From assembly GCA_021740625.1 (NCBI GenBank), contig JAIOZK010000018.1, forward strand, positions 24,939-88,938: DNA of 64,000 nucleotides, read 5' to 3'. The translations under genes were made by a program, and so were the position numbers. The notes beneath the pieces are model-generated. The model was given only the letters and a program-made list of their open reading frames with translations, did no database searches and was not told where the DNA came from. Of the stretch, positions 54,031 to 62,049 are shown one piece after another. Each line of letters opens with the position of its first letter. Positions within the stretch are counted from its first letter, which is position 1. This DNA is from Bacteroidales bacterium. GTDB taxonomy: Bacteria; Bacteroidota; Bacteroidia; Bacteroidales; JAIOZK01.

Positions 54031-54340
54031 CTAATTCCTTTTTATGTGATTTAAAATTCCAGCAAACCAGTTGGTTAATTCACTTTCAGTAGAAATTATA
54101 TGTACATCTGAATTATTTATAGACCATTGCCCGTTCATTGCAAAGTGAAACTTTTCAACTTGACCACGCATATGAATAATAATCTTCTTTCGATTTGTCT
54201 GCTTCAACATCAATACAAAAATCACCATACCCTCCATTTAAAAGAATGTATTTATTATTCTGTCCTGAAGAAAATAAGTTTATTGGAAGCAAGCCCAAAT
54301 TATTTTCCAATCGTTTATTTTGTTTAGTTGAGTCATACAA
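54031..54340 (-). pseudogene. Frameshifted small gene next to mrr
   Basis: Two overlapping frames on the minus strand look like one broken gene. The first (54340 to about 54155) reads MYDSTKQNKRLENNLGLLPI and LLNGGYGDFCIDVEADKSKE, ending YAWSS. The second (from about 54200 to 54031) continues with GQVEKFHFAMNGQWSINNSD and ends TNWFAGILNHIKRN. A one-base shift near 54165-54200 would join them into about 100 residues. Family unknown; AT-rich like the neighbouring islet. It could also be two chance frames. Confidence 0.35.
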
Positions 54341-54714
54341 ATTAGCTCATTTTATCCTTCAAAAATACAATTTAAACTTTGTAATCTCATATTTATTTGG
54401 TATTACCAATAATGTACCCTAACATCTGTGCATGTGGAATGTTCCACTTTTTTCCATCACACCATTCCCAAAAAGTCACACATACACCTCCAATAGCAGA
54501 TACATTGTGCTGGTTTTTAAGCAAATCTTTCGGTACCATGTTGTACTTTCTCATTCGTTTGGTTTCAAATCAATGCTTTTTCAAATATAGAAAATGTTAA
54601 TATAAGCAGATGTATTTGTTAGAAAAGCTTTGAAAAATCTTTAAAGCAAAACTCACAAAGCTCATTCGCCGTGCAGGTTTTTTTAGGGTCAAATTATGGT
54701 CCGGAGATGGCTCA
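54341..54714. other. AT-rich gap without a convincing gene
   Basis: Only short open frames with poor codon make-up occur. Nothing recognisable was found before the hairpin repeats that begin at 54715. Confidence 0.6.
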
Positions 54715-54801
54715 GGGGCTTTAGCCCCGTATTCTTCAAAAAAGGTAAGGGGCTGAAGCCCCGGGGAGATGGGATTCTTGTTCATCCCCGCGCTAAAGCG
54801 C
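54715..54801. repeat. Cluster of three short palindromes
   Basis: GGGGCTTTAGCCCC (54715-54728), GGGGCTGAAGCCCC (54749-54762) and GCGCTAAAGCGC (54790-54801), each a tight hairpin with a two-base centre. Similar elements are scattered in intergenic DNA of many Bacteroidota. A plus-strand frame crossing them is considered spurious. Confidence 0.8.
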
Positions 54802-54948
54802 AGGGCAAGCCAGGCATCCTTAGCAATATCTCAGGATGATGGAGCCTGGTTTTTAATTCACGCGAATTCGATGGAATTACATTTAGGATTATCCAGTTTA
54901 TCAAGTCTTGTATTTCTTAAACAAGAAACATCCGGGCATCCCCTGATG

Positions 54949-55012
54949 GGGACTCGATCTTTTTTTGCAGTTTGGATGAAGATCGAGTCCCTTTCTGCAA
55001 GTTTTTTTTTTG
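54949..55012 (+). terminator. Strong hairpin with downstream T-run in the fusA upstream region
   Basis: GGGACTCGATCT (54949-54960) and AGATCGAGTCCC (54980-54991) are perfect 12-base arms around 19 bases, followed after a short gap by a run of more than ten T. No gene ends just before it, so it may terminate or attenuate a leader rather than close an operon. Confidence 0.55.
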
Positions 55013-55063
55013 TTAAATCACTTTCAAAAACGGTAAACCTTATTCAGGCATTAACAATCCTGC

Positions 55064-55112
55064 ACCTGCAACCTGCAACTTGTAACCTGCAACCTGCAAC
55101 CTGTAACCCGTA
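55064..55112 (+). repeat. 7-bp tandem repeat, ACCTGCA-type x 7
   Basis: Seven adjoining units: ACCTGCA (five times in all, with variants ACTTGTA, ACCTGTA, ACCCGTA). It lies 56 bases before the fusA -7 box. Units vary only at a few positions and spacing is constant, so this is a true tandem array without spacers. Confidence 0.9.
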
Positions 55113-55167
55113 ACCCTCCCAACTGTTAAATAATCATTAAAACATCTATATATGTTTCAATTATTAG

Positions 55168-55175
55168 TACTTTTG
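55168..55175 (+). promoter_or_regulatory. -7 box of the fusA gene
   Basis: TACTTTTG is an exact TAnnTTTG match 73 bases before the fusA ATG. No proper TTTG -33 box; ATGTTTC lies near the expected place. Confidence 0.5.
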
Positions 55176-55248
55176 CGCCCATTTTGGTCTGTGCCATAAT
55201 TTTATTATTTTATATTGTTGAATTTGAAAACATTAAAGAAAATCTGAC

Positions 55249-57330
55249 ATGTCATTAAGCAAACTCAGAAATATAGGTATTGCAGCGCACATCGATGCCG
55301 GCAAAACAACCGTAACCGAACGTATCTTGTATTACACCGGTATCAAAAGAAAAGTGGGTGAAGTACACGACGGGGCCGCGACCATGGACTTCATGAAACA
55401 GGAACAGGAAAGAGGCATTACCATTGCCTCTGCAGCGATTTCCTGCGCCTGGAATGGTCACTCCGTCAACATCATTGATACACCCGGCCACGTCGACTTT
55501 ACCATTGAAGTGGAGCGTTCTCTCAGGGTAATCGATGGGATGATCGCTTTATTCGATGCCGTAAATGGTGTTGAGCCACAGAGTGAAACCGTTTGGAACC
55601 AGGCCGATAAGTACAAGGTGCCACGCATTGCATTCATCAACAAGATGGATCGCACCGGCGCCGATTTTGAAGAGGCAGTGGCCATGATGGACAAATACCT
55701 GGATGCCAATGCGGTCCCCTTTCAATTACCCATGGGATCTGAAGAAGACTTCAAGGGCCTGATCGATGTCATCGAACAAAAGGCCTTTATTTTCCAGGAT
55801 TATGAACGGATAGAGGCAGAGATCCCGGATGAATACAGAGACACAGCCAAAGCCGCCCGGGATCACCTCATCGAAAAAATTGCAGATTTCAACGACGAAA
55901 TCGCCGAAATGTTCCTGGAAGAACAGGAAATTCCTGTGGACTTGCTCAAGAAAGTAGCCCGCAAAGCTACCCTGGGATTGCTCATCACCCCGGTTTTTTG
56001 CGGTGCTGCATATAAAAACAAAGGTGTTCAATTGTTGCTAGATGCCGTGGTAGACTACCTGCCCTCCCCCATCGATGTGGGCGCCGTTGTGGGCATAGAT
56101 ACCGAAGATGCAGAAAAAACCCATACACGCTGTCCCGCTCCAAAAGCACCTTTCGCCGCCCTGGCCTTTAAACTGATCCACGATCCCTATGTTGGTCAGC
56201 AAACCTTTATCAGGATATATTCCGGAAGCCTGAAAAGTGGGATGCCCATCCTAAACTCCACCCAGGACAAGATGGAGCGTATCGGGCGCATCATGAAGAT
56301 CAAGGCCAAGGAAAGAGAAGAAGTAGATGTGGCAGGACCCGGGGATATTGTCGCCCTGATCGGCATGAAACATACCAAAACAGGAGATACCTTATGTGAT
56401 CCTGAAAACAAACTTTTCCTTGAAAGCATCGTCTCTCCTCCCACGGTCATCGAATTAAAGATCTCTCCCAAATCCAGGAAAGAGCAGGCAAAACTTGGAG
56501 AAGCACTGCATAAACTGGCAAACGAAGATCCTTCTTTCAATGTACGATTCGATCATGAAACCGAAGAAAACATCATTGCCGGTATGGGAGAGCTTCATTT
56601 GGAGATCATCATCGACCGTTTAAAACACGAATTCGATGTGGATGTGGAAGTAGGTGAACCGGCTGTTGCCTATCGCGAAAGCATCACAACCGAAGTGGAA
56701 ACGGAATACCGGCATGTGAAGCAATCGGGTGGTAAGGGACAATTTGCCCAAACCCAGATGCGCATCGAGCCCAATGATGGAAACGGATATGAGTTCATCG
56801 ACAAGATCAAGGGCGGGAACATCCCGGCCGAGTACATTCCTTCGGTCGACAAAGGAATACAGAAAACCATGGCAGCAGGTATCCTGGCAGGTTACCCCGT
56901 GGTAGATGTGAAAGTGGTATTACTCGATGGTAAGTTCCACCCGGTAGATTCCTCGGATTTTGCTTTCCAGACCTGTGCTTCCATTGCGTTTAAAAATGGT
57001 TTCCACAAAGCCACACCCATATTGCTAGAGCCCATGATGCGCATCGAGATCAACACACCCGACGATTACATCGGTGATGTGGTGGGCGACCTGAACAAAA
57101 GGCGCGGAAAGATAGAATCCATGAGGAGATACCGCAAGGGATCCCAGAAACTCGTAGGTTTTGTACCTTTGAGCGAAATGTTCGGCTATGCAACCAAATT
57201 GAGGAATATGTCGAGCGGAAGAGCCAACTACAGCATGGATTTATACAAGTACATGCCTCTGCAGCCATCAGTTCAGGAAGAAGTCCTGAAGAAACTGCGC
57301 GAGAAAAAAGAAGAGGAGAATAAAAAATAA
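55249..57330 (+). CDS. fusA: Translation elongation factor G
   Basis: A 693-residue translational GTPase that moves tRNA and mRNA through the ribosome. The G domain shows AHIDAGKTT (13-21), the switch I segment MKQEQERGITIASAA, DTPGH (77-81) and NKMD (131-134). Domains II to V follow, ending EEVLKKLREKKEEENKK. It is not beside rpsL, rpsG or tuf, so this may be a second EF-G paralogue; a single relocated copy is equally possible from this window. The gene is directly joined to a DEAD-box helicase gene (no bases between stop and start). Confidence 0.95.
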   Translation: MSLSKLRNIGIAAHIDAGKTTVTERILYYTGIKRKVGEVHDGAATMDFMKQEQERGITIASAAISCAWNGHSVNIIDTPGHVDFTIEVERSLRVIDGMIALFDAVNGVEPQSETVWNQADKYKVPRIAFINKMDRTGADFEEAVAMMDKYLDANAVPFQLPMGSEEDFKGLIDVIEQKAFIFQDYERIEAEIPDEYRDTAKAARDHLIEKIADFNDEIAEMFLEEQEIPVDLLKKVARKATLGLLITPVFCGAAYKNKGVQLLLDAVVDYLPSPIDVGAVVGIDTEDAEKTHTRCPAPKAPFAALAFKLIHDPYVGQQTFIRIYSGSLKSGMPILNSTQDKMERIGRIMKIKAKEREEVDVAGPGDIVALIGMKHTKTGDTLCDPENKLFLESIVSPPTVIELKISPKSRKEQAKLGEALHKLANEDPSFNVRFDHETEENIIAGMGELHLEIIIDRLKHEFDVDVEVGEPAVAYRESITTEVETEYRHVKQSGGKGQFAQTQMRIEPNDGNGYEFIDKIKGGNIPAEYIPSVDKGIQKTMAAGILAGYPVVDVKVVLLDGKFHPVDSSDFAFQTCASIAFKNGFHKATPILLEPMMRIEINTPDDYIGDVVGDLNKRRGKIESMRRYRKGSQKLVGFVPLSEMFGYATKLRNMSSGRANYSMDLYKYMPLQPSVQEEVLKKLREKKEEENKK

Positions 57331-58548
57331 ATGAAATTCAACGAATTTGATCTGAATGATACCATTCAGGAAGCAATCTCTTACATGGGTTTTGAAAAGG
57401 CTACCCCCATACAGGAAAGTGCCATACCCGTTATTCTGGAAAACAAAGACCTGATTGCCTGTGCCCAGACCGGTACGGGCAAAACGGCTGCTTTTATCCT
57501 GCCGATACTGGACCGTATCGCCAGAGATCAGGGAAGCGGAACAAGCACCCTGGTGCTGGCACCAACACGTGAACTGGCCATACAGATTGAACAGCATGTG
57601 CAGGGCTTTGCCTATTTCACCAATGCCAGCTCCATTGCCATTTACGGTGGAGACACTGACGGCATGGGTTGGGTACAGCAAAAAAAGGCCCTCACCAAAG
57701 GCGCCGATATCATTGTGGCCACTCCCGGCAAACTGATCGCCCATTTGAACATGGGTTATGTAAAATTTGATGATATTAAATTTTTCATCCTGGATGAAGC
57801 CGACCGCATGCTCGACATCGGCTTTTATGAGGACATCCTGAAAATTGAATCTTATTTACCAAAAAACAGGCAAACCCTGATGTTCAGTGCTACCATGCCG
57901 CCGGAGATCAGGAAGCTGGCCTCCAAGATCCTGAACGATCCTGCCGAATTGAACACGGCCATTGCAAAACCACCCAAAAATGTGTTGCAGGCAGTTTATA
58001 TGGTTTACGAAGAACAGAAGATCCCTTTGATCAATGACCTCATTGCCGATAAACCCGATTACAAAAGCATCCTCATATTCAGCTCCACGAAAAAGAAGGT
58101 CACCGACATCGTACGTTCCCTGAAAAAGGAAGGACTTGTCTGTGAAGGCATCTCATCCGACCTGGAGCAGCTTCAGCGGCAGGAAGTGCTATTGCGTTTT
58201 AAGTCAAGAGAAACAAGGGTGCTCGTTGCAACGGATGTTTTAAGTCGTGGCATCGACATACAGGACATCAACCTGGTGATCAATTTTGATGTCCCCAATG
58301 ATGCCGAAGATTATGTACATCGCATTGGCCGCACAGCCCGTGCAGAAAAGGACGGGGTCGCCCTGACCTTTGTCACCCAGAACGACACCTACGATTTTCA
58401 CAAGATAGAAAAGCTGATCGAACAGGAAGTAATCAAACTCCCCCCACCGAAGGATCTGGGCGAAGGACCGGCCTGGGAAGTAAAGCATCGCAGGAAGTCT
58501 TCTTTTAAGAGAAGGAAGTTTTCAGGGGGAAGGAAGAAGAGGAAATAG
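57331..58548 (+). CDS. DEAD-box RNA helicase
   Basis: A 405-residue ATP-dependent RNA helicase of the RhlE/DeaD type. Motifs in order: Q motif GFEKATPIQESAIP (20-33), I AQTGTGKT (45-52), Ia PTRELAIQ, II DEAD (155-158), III SAT, and VI HRIGRTARA (about 330-338). It ends with a short basic tail (HRRKSSFKRRKFSGGRKKRK) likely to bind RNA. Start and fusA stop adjoin, so the two are translated from one message, which hints at a shared link to ribosome function or assembly. Confidence 0.95.
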   Translation: MKFNEFDLNDTIQEAISYMGFEKATPIQESAIPVILENKDLIACAQTGTGKTAAFILPILDRIARDQGSGTSTLVLAPTRELAIQIEQHVQGFAYFTNASSIAIYGGDTDGMGWVQQKKALTKGADIIVATPGKLIAHLNMGYVKFDDIKFFILDEADRMLDIGFYEDILKIESYLPKNRQTLMFSATMPPEIRKLASKILNDPAELNTAIAKPPKNVLQAVYMVYEEQKIPLINDLIADKPDYKSILIFSSTKKKVTDIVRSLKKEGLVCEGISSDLEQLQRQEVLLRFKSRETRVLVATDVLSRGIDIQDINLVINFDVPNDAEDYVHRIGRTARAEKDGVALTFVTQNDTYDFHKIEKLIEQEVIKLPPPKDLGEGPAWEVKHRRKSSFKRRKFSGGRKKRK

Positions 58549-58577
58549 TGGGAGTTGCAGGAGGTAATCGGTAGTAA

Positions 58578-58635
58578 GCAGTCTACAGTCGGCAGTGGGC
58601 TGCGGGTGCGGCCGAGTGCCAAGTGCCAAGTGCCA
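58578..58635 (+). repeat. 7-bp tandem repeat, AGTGCCA x 3 with degenerate upstream units
   Basis: Three exact AGTGCCA units (58615-58635). Before them AGCAGTC, TACAGTC, GGCAGTG follow the same 7-base step with more change. Located just after the helicase gene. Confidence 0.75.
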
Positions 58636-58710
58636 ACGAGACAGGGAATCCTTTGCAATTTCCGAATTTCTTTGTGTATGCATAGAGCCCTGCTGCCTTT
58701 GTGGCAAAAA

Positions 58711-58718
58711 TAATTTTG
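58711..58718 (+). promoter_or_regulatory. Possible -7 box of the transglutaminase-like gene
   Basis: TAATTTTG matches TAnnTTTG exactly, 51 bases before the ATG at 58770. No well-spaced -33 box was seen. Confidence 0.4.
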
Positions 58719-58769
58719 ATCATCCCTATATTTCAATAAAATCCCGAATTTCCTGTTATTCTTTTACCT

Positions 58770-59930
58770 ATGAAAAATTACGGAGCAATCATACTGAGCT
58801 GTGCAGTCCTTTTGATATTGCCAATAATCGCAGGAGCACAGGATTATACCAGGATCAAGGGGGAGATCAGGGAAAAAGCGGATAAAACACCATCCGCATT
58901 GATGGATGATCCCGGTAAGCTGGCGAAATACCTCACAAAAGACCTCAGCCAGGACTGGCTAAAAGCCTATTCAATTTACTACTGGGTAGCCACAAACCTG
59001 GATTATGACCTTAGCATGGCCAGGAAAGGCGGCACCTTTACCGAAGCGAAAGAGCTCATTGACTATGCCCTTGAAAATAAAAAGGGGGTCTGCCAGCATT
59101 ATGCGGAATTGTTCAACTACCTTGCTAAGCAATCCGGGCTGGAATCCCTGGTCATCACGGGTTATACCCGGCAGAACAACAACATCAACGATATTCCACA
59201 TGCCTGGAATGCTATCAGGATCAATGAACAATGGTATTTGTTCGATCCTACCTGGGGTTCGGGTTATATCAGGAACGGAAGGGTTTATGATGAGTATACG
59301 GAAAAATGGTTTATGAAGATGCCTTCCGACATGATCCGCTCACACATGCCTTTCGATCCTTTGTTTCAGTTCCTGAACAGTCCATTGAGTCATTATGACT
59401 TTTATGAAGGGCGGAAGAACGGGTATTCAGTGAAATATGAAGATGTTGACCAGGCCATCCACACACATCTTGCGCTGGAAGAGGAACAACAATTGCTGAG
59501 CGCCGTGGAACGAATGAAATCCAGCGGTATCATCAACGACATGATACTAAAGGAAGCCAACAATTACATCGAGCGCATCAACACCAAAAGACATAACCAG
59601 CAGGTGGATGTTCACAACCAGGCTGTTCAACTATTCAACGAAGCGGTAAGTCTTTTTAATGAATACATTGCTGCAAAGAACAAACAATTCCGGGAGGAAG
59701 CCTATTCAGATGATCACATTGCTGAAACATTTAATACCATATACAGCAAAACCATGTCTGCAAGATCTCTGTTCAGCATGGTTAAGCCTGCCGACCGGGA
59801 ATTCAACAAATATATGGAGGAGAACCTGGAGCGTCTATCGGAATTGATCGCTCGACTGGAAAAAGAGGAGGATTTCCTGAAGGCTTATTTTTCAACCGAC
59901 GAAAGAAACCGCATGCGTTTATTTCGATAA
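58770..59930 (+). CDS. Exported transglutaminase-like (papain-fold) protein
   Basis: A 386-residue protein with a signal peptide (1-23, ending AGAQ). The transglutaminase-like core (about 60-170) carries the full Cys-His-Asp triad: Cys108 in KKGVCQHYAELF, His144 in IPHAWNAI and Asp159 in LFDPTWGSGY. The C-terminal half (about 240-386) is helical and charged, probably coiled. Such bacterial proteins may act as proteases or crosslinkers in the periplasm; substrate unknown. It stands alone. Confidence 0.88.
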   Translation: MKNYGAIILSCAVLLILPIIAGAQDYTRIKGEIREKADKTPSALMDDPGKLAKYLTKDLSQDWLKAYSIYYWVATNLDYDLSMARKGGTFTEAKELIDYALENKKGVCQHYAELFNYLAKQSGLESLVITGYTRQNNNINDIPHAWNAIRINEQWYLFDPTWGSGYIRNGRVYDEYTEKWFMKMPSDMIRSHMPFDPLFQFLNSPLSHYDFYEGRKNGYSVKYEDVDQAIHTHLALEEEQQLLSAVERMKSSGIINDMILKEANNYIERINTKRHNQQVDVHNQAVQLFNEAVSLFNEYIAAKNKQFREEAYSDDHIAETFNTIYSKTMSARSLFSMVKPADREFNKYMEENLERLSELIARLEKEEDFLKAYFSTDERNRMRLFR

Positions 59931-60072
59931 TGAGATTAAGGGAGCTTTTTTACATAGAGTCTGTCCATAAATTTATCCTCCCTCCCATACTCCTTTAAGA
60001 AGCTGTCCAATCCTGTATCCGTCATGGACTTCCCCTTAAAGGGAAAAAGGGTGTGCGGAAGGTGGGGTGAAA

Positions 60073-60399
60073 CTATTTCAATTTTTCATTCTCCCTGTGC
60101 CGATTTGAATCCCTTTGATTTTTCTTCTCAAGGTTCTTTTGCAGGGCCTCCGTCAGATCAACACCCGTCTGGTTGGCCAGGCAAATCAATACAAAGAGCA
60201 CATCGGCAAACTCATCTGCAAGGTGATCCGCTTTCTCTCCTTCCTTAAAGGACTGTTCACCATACTCCCTGGCCATGATGCGTGCCACCTCCCCCACTTC
60301 CTCCATCAAAATAGCGGTATTGGTCAGTTCATCAAAATATCTTACCCCTTTGGTATTGATCCACCGGTCTATCTTTTTCTGTGCTTCTTTTATTGTCAT
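60073..60399 (-). CDS. MazG-like nucleotide pyrophosphohydrolase
   Basis: A 108-residue cytosolic enzyme of the all-alpha NTP pyrophosphatase group, which hydrolyses NTP or dNTP to NMP and pyrophosphate, a house-cleaning role. The metal-binding motif is EEVGEVARI (about 34-42) with the second part DEFADVLFVLICLANQTGVD, giving the EExxE and ExxD acid residues. MTIKEAQKKIDRW is the family's usual start; 17 upstream codons in frame are not used. The end faces the transglutaminase gene. Confidence 0.92.
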   Translation of the reverse strand: MTIKEAQKKIDRWINTKGVRYFDELTNTAILMEEVGEVARIMAREYGEQSFKEGEKADHLADEFADVLFVLICLANQTGVDLTEALQKNLEKKNQRDSNRHRENEKLK

Positions 60400-60594
60400 A
60401 AGCCATATTGATTGTTTGTGTAATTTTACAAAAATAATCAGAACGATCATATTTTCAGAAGAAGGATCAAGGATGGGGAGATGGAATACGGAAGCAGGGG
60501 CCGGACTATATCATCAGGACTGGTTTGGAAGTTGGAGGCTGGATTTAATATCCAATAATCAACACACAACATCCATTGATCAATTTAGGGGAAG

Positions 60595-60725
60595 GAGGCT
60601 GTCCAAAAAGTGTGATATTTCGTCAGGCTGAGCGAAGTCGAAGCCTAAAAATCGTTGATTATCAGTGCATCTCGACTTCGCTCGATGTGACCCAGATAGC
60701 TGTTTGTTACTTTTTGGACAGCCTC
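60595..60725. mobile_element. 131-bp MITE-like element with 17-bp terminal inverted repeats
   Basis: The ends GAGGCTGTCCAAAAAGT (60595-60611) and ACTTTTTGGACAGCCTC (60709-60725) are perfect 17-base inverted repeats. They resemble IS termini, but no transposase fits inside. Inside is another inverted repeat: GAGCGAAGTCGA (60630-60641) and TCGACTTCGCTC (60672-60683), copy D of the dispersed element. No clear target-site duplication was found. The rest of 60400-60853 shows no gene. Confidence 0.7.
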
Positions 60726-60853
60726 TAGAGGGTCTCGCTTCCCGATATACTCTGGTTGATGCGGCTTCCCCAACTTCGAAATTCGATATTCAAAACATGT
60801 CATTCCGCCATGGTTAAGGTGGGTAAATGACAAATGATTATTGACCAATAACG

Positions 60854-62020
60854 ATGGACCGTATGGCCAAAATTGTAGTAAAAACCTTATCTGGTCTCGA
60901 AGACATCCTGGCAGGAGAACTGCGGGAAACCGGTGCCAGGAACATTCAAATACTGAAACGCGCTGTTAGCTGTGACGGGGATATGGATCTCATATACCGC
61001 ATCAATTACCAGTGCCGTACCGCCCTGAAGGTACTGCAGTCCATGTTTGACTTCCCGGCCGGATCGGAAGATGAGTTATACGAAAATGTAAAAAAGATTG
61101 ACTGGGAAGAACTTCTGGATGTAAACACTACCTTCGCCATCGACGGGGTGGTGAGTAACTCAAACCTGACCCATTCCTATTACGTCGCCCTGAAAACAAA
61201 AGATGCCATCGCGGATTATTTCCAGGAGAAATACGGAAAAAGACCTTCTGTGGATGTGAAGGATCCCGATGTACAATTGAACGTGCACATCAACAGGAAT
61301 CACTGTAACATATCCCTGGACAGCTCCGGGGATTCACTGCACAAAAGAGGTTACCGGCAGTCGGGCGGACAGGCACCCATCAACGAGGTGCTGGCGGCAG
61401 GCCTGATCCTGCTGAGTGGATGGAAAGCAAAAACATCTTTTTTGGATCCCTTTTGTGGCAGTGGGACCATGCTGATCGAGGCGGCCAAACAGGCCATGAA
61501 CATCCCGGCAGGTTATTACCGCAAGTCATTTGCTTTCATGAAATGGAAAGATTTTGATGAAGATTTGTGGAAGAAAATTAAAGAAGAGGCCGATGGCAAA
61601 ATCACCGAAACAGAGATCTCCATTATGGGAAGTGATATTTCTGAGCGGGCGCTGGTGAATGCAAGAAAAAACATCCGGACAGCGCAGTTGCACAAAGACA
61701 TCGTGGTGATACATGCCTCCTTTGAAAAACTAATGCCGCCATTTGAAAAAGGCACCATCATCACCAACCCGCCTTATGGCGAACGCATACAGAAAAAGGA
61801 TATGATCGATTTCTACAAGATGATGGGAGATGTTTTCAAGCAGAAATATGCCGGCTACAATGCCTTTATCCTGGCTTCCGATTTTTATGCCGTAAAATAC
61901 CTGGGACTGCGTTCTTCGTTCAGGATGGATGTCTTCAATGGCAAGATCGCCTGTAAATTCATTAAATTTGAATTATATGCAGGAAGCAAAAAAACAAAGA
62001 AAAAGAATGAGCGTTCCTGA
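60854..62020 (+). CDS. THUMP-domain class I RNA methyltransferase (RlmL-like)
   Basis: A 388-residue SAM-dependent guanine-N2 RNA methyltransferase, similar to the N-terminal half of RlmL. A THUMP domain (about 45-160) precedes HKRGYRQSGGQAPINEVLAA, the SAM-binding SFLDPFCGSGTMLIEAA (about 194-210) and the catalytic NPPYGER (about 304-310). The RlmK half found in some proteobacterial fusions is absent. The start may be ATG 60854 or ATG 60863 (MAKIVVKTL). It is 29 bases upstream of pfkA. Confidence 0.92.
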   Translation: MDRMAKIVVKTLSGLEDILAGELRETGARNIQILKRAVSCDGDMDLIYRINYQCRTALKVLQSMFDFPAGSEDELYENVKKIDWEELLDVNTTFAIDGVVSNSNLTHSYYVALKTKDAIADYFQEKYGKRPSVDVKDPDVQLNVHINRNHCNISLDSSGDSLHKRGYRQSGGQAPINEVLAAGLILLSGWKAKTSFLDPFCGSGTMLIEAAKQAMNIPAGYYRKSFAFMKWKDFDEDLWKKIKEEADGKITETEISIMGSDISERALVNARKNIRTAQLHKDIVVIHASFEKLMPPFEKGTIITNPPYGERIQKKDMIDFYKMMGDVFKQKYAGYNAFILASDFYAVKYLGLRSSFRMDVFNGKIACKFIKFELYAGSKKTKKKNERS

Positions 62021-62049
62021 ATTGTTGCACCCAATCAACAAAATGATAT

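Noticed and set aside
55064..55112. Possible CRISPR array
   Set aside because: Units are seven bases with no spacers, so it is a simple tandem repeat. No cas gene is present.
54769..55113. Plus-strand open frame of 114 codons
   Set aside because: It runs through the palindrome cluster, the long hairpin and the 7-bp array (its end reads LQPATCNLQPATC). This is repeat translation, not a gene.
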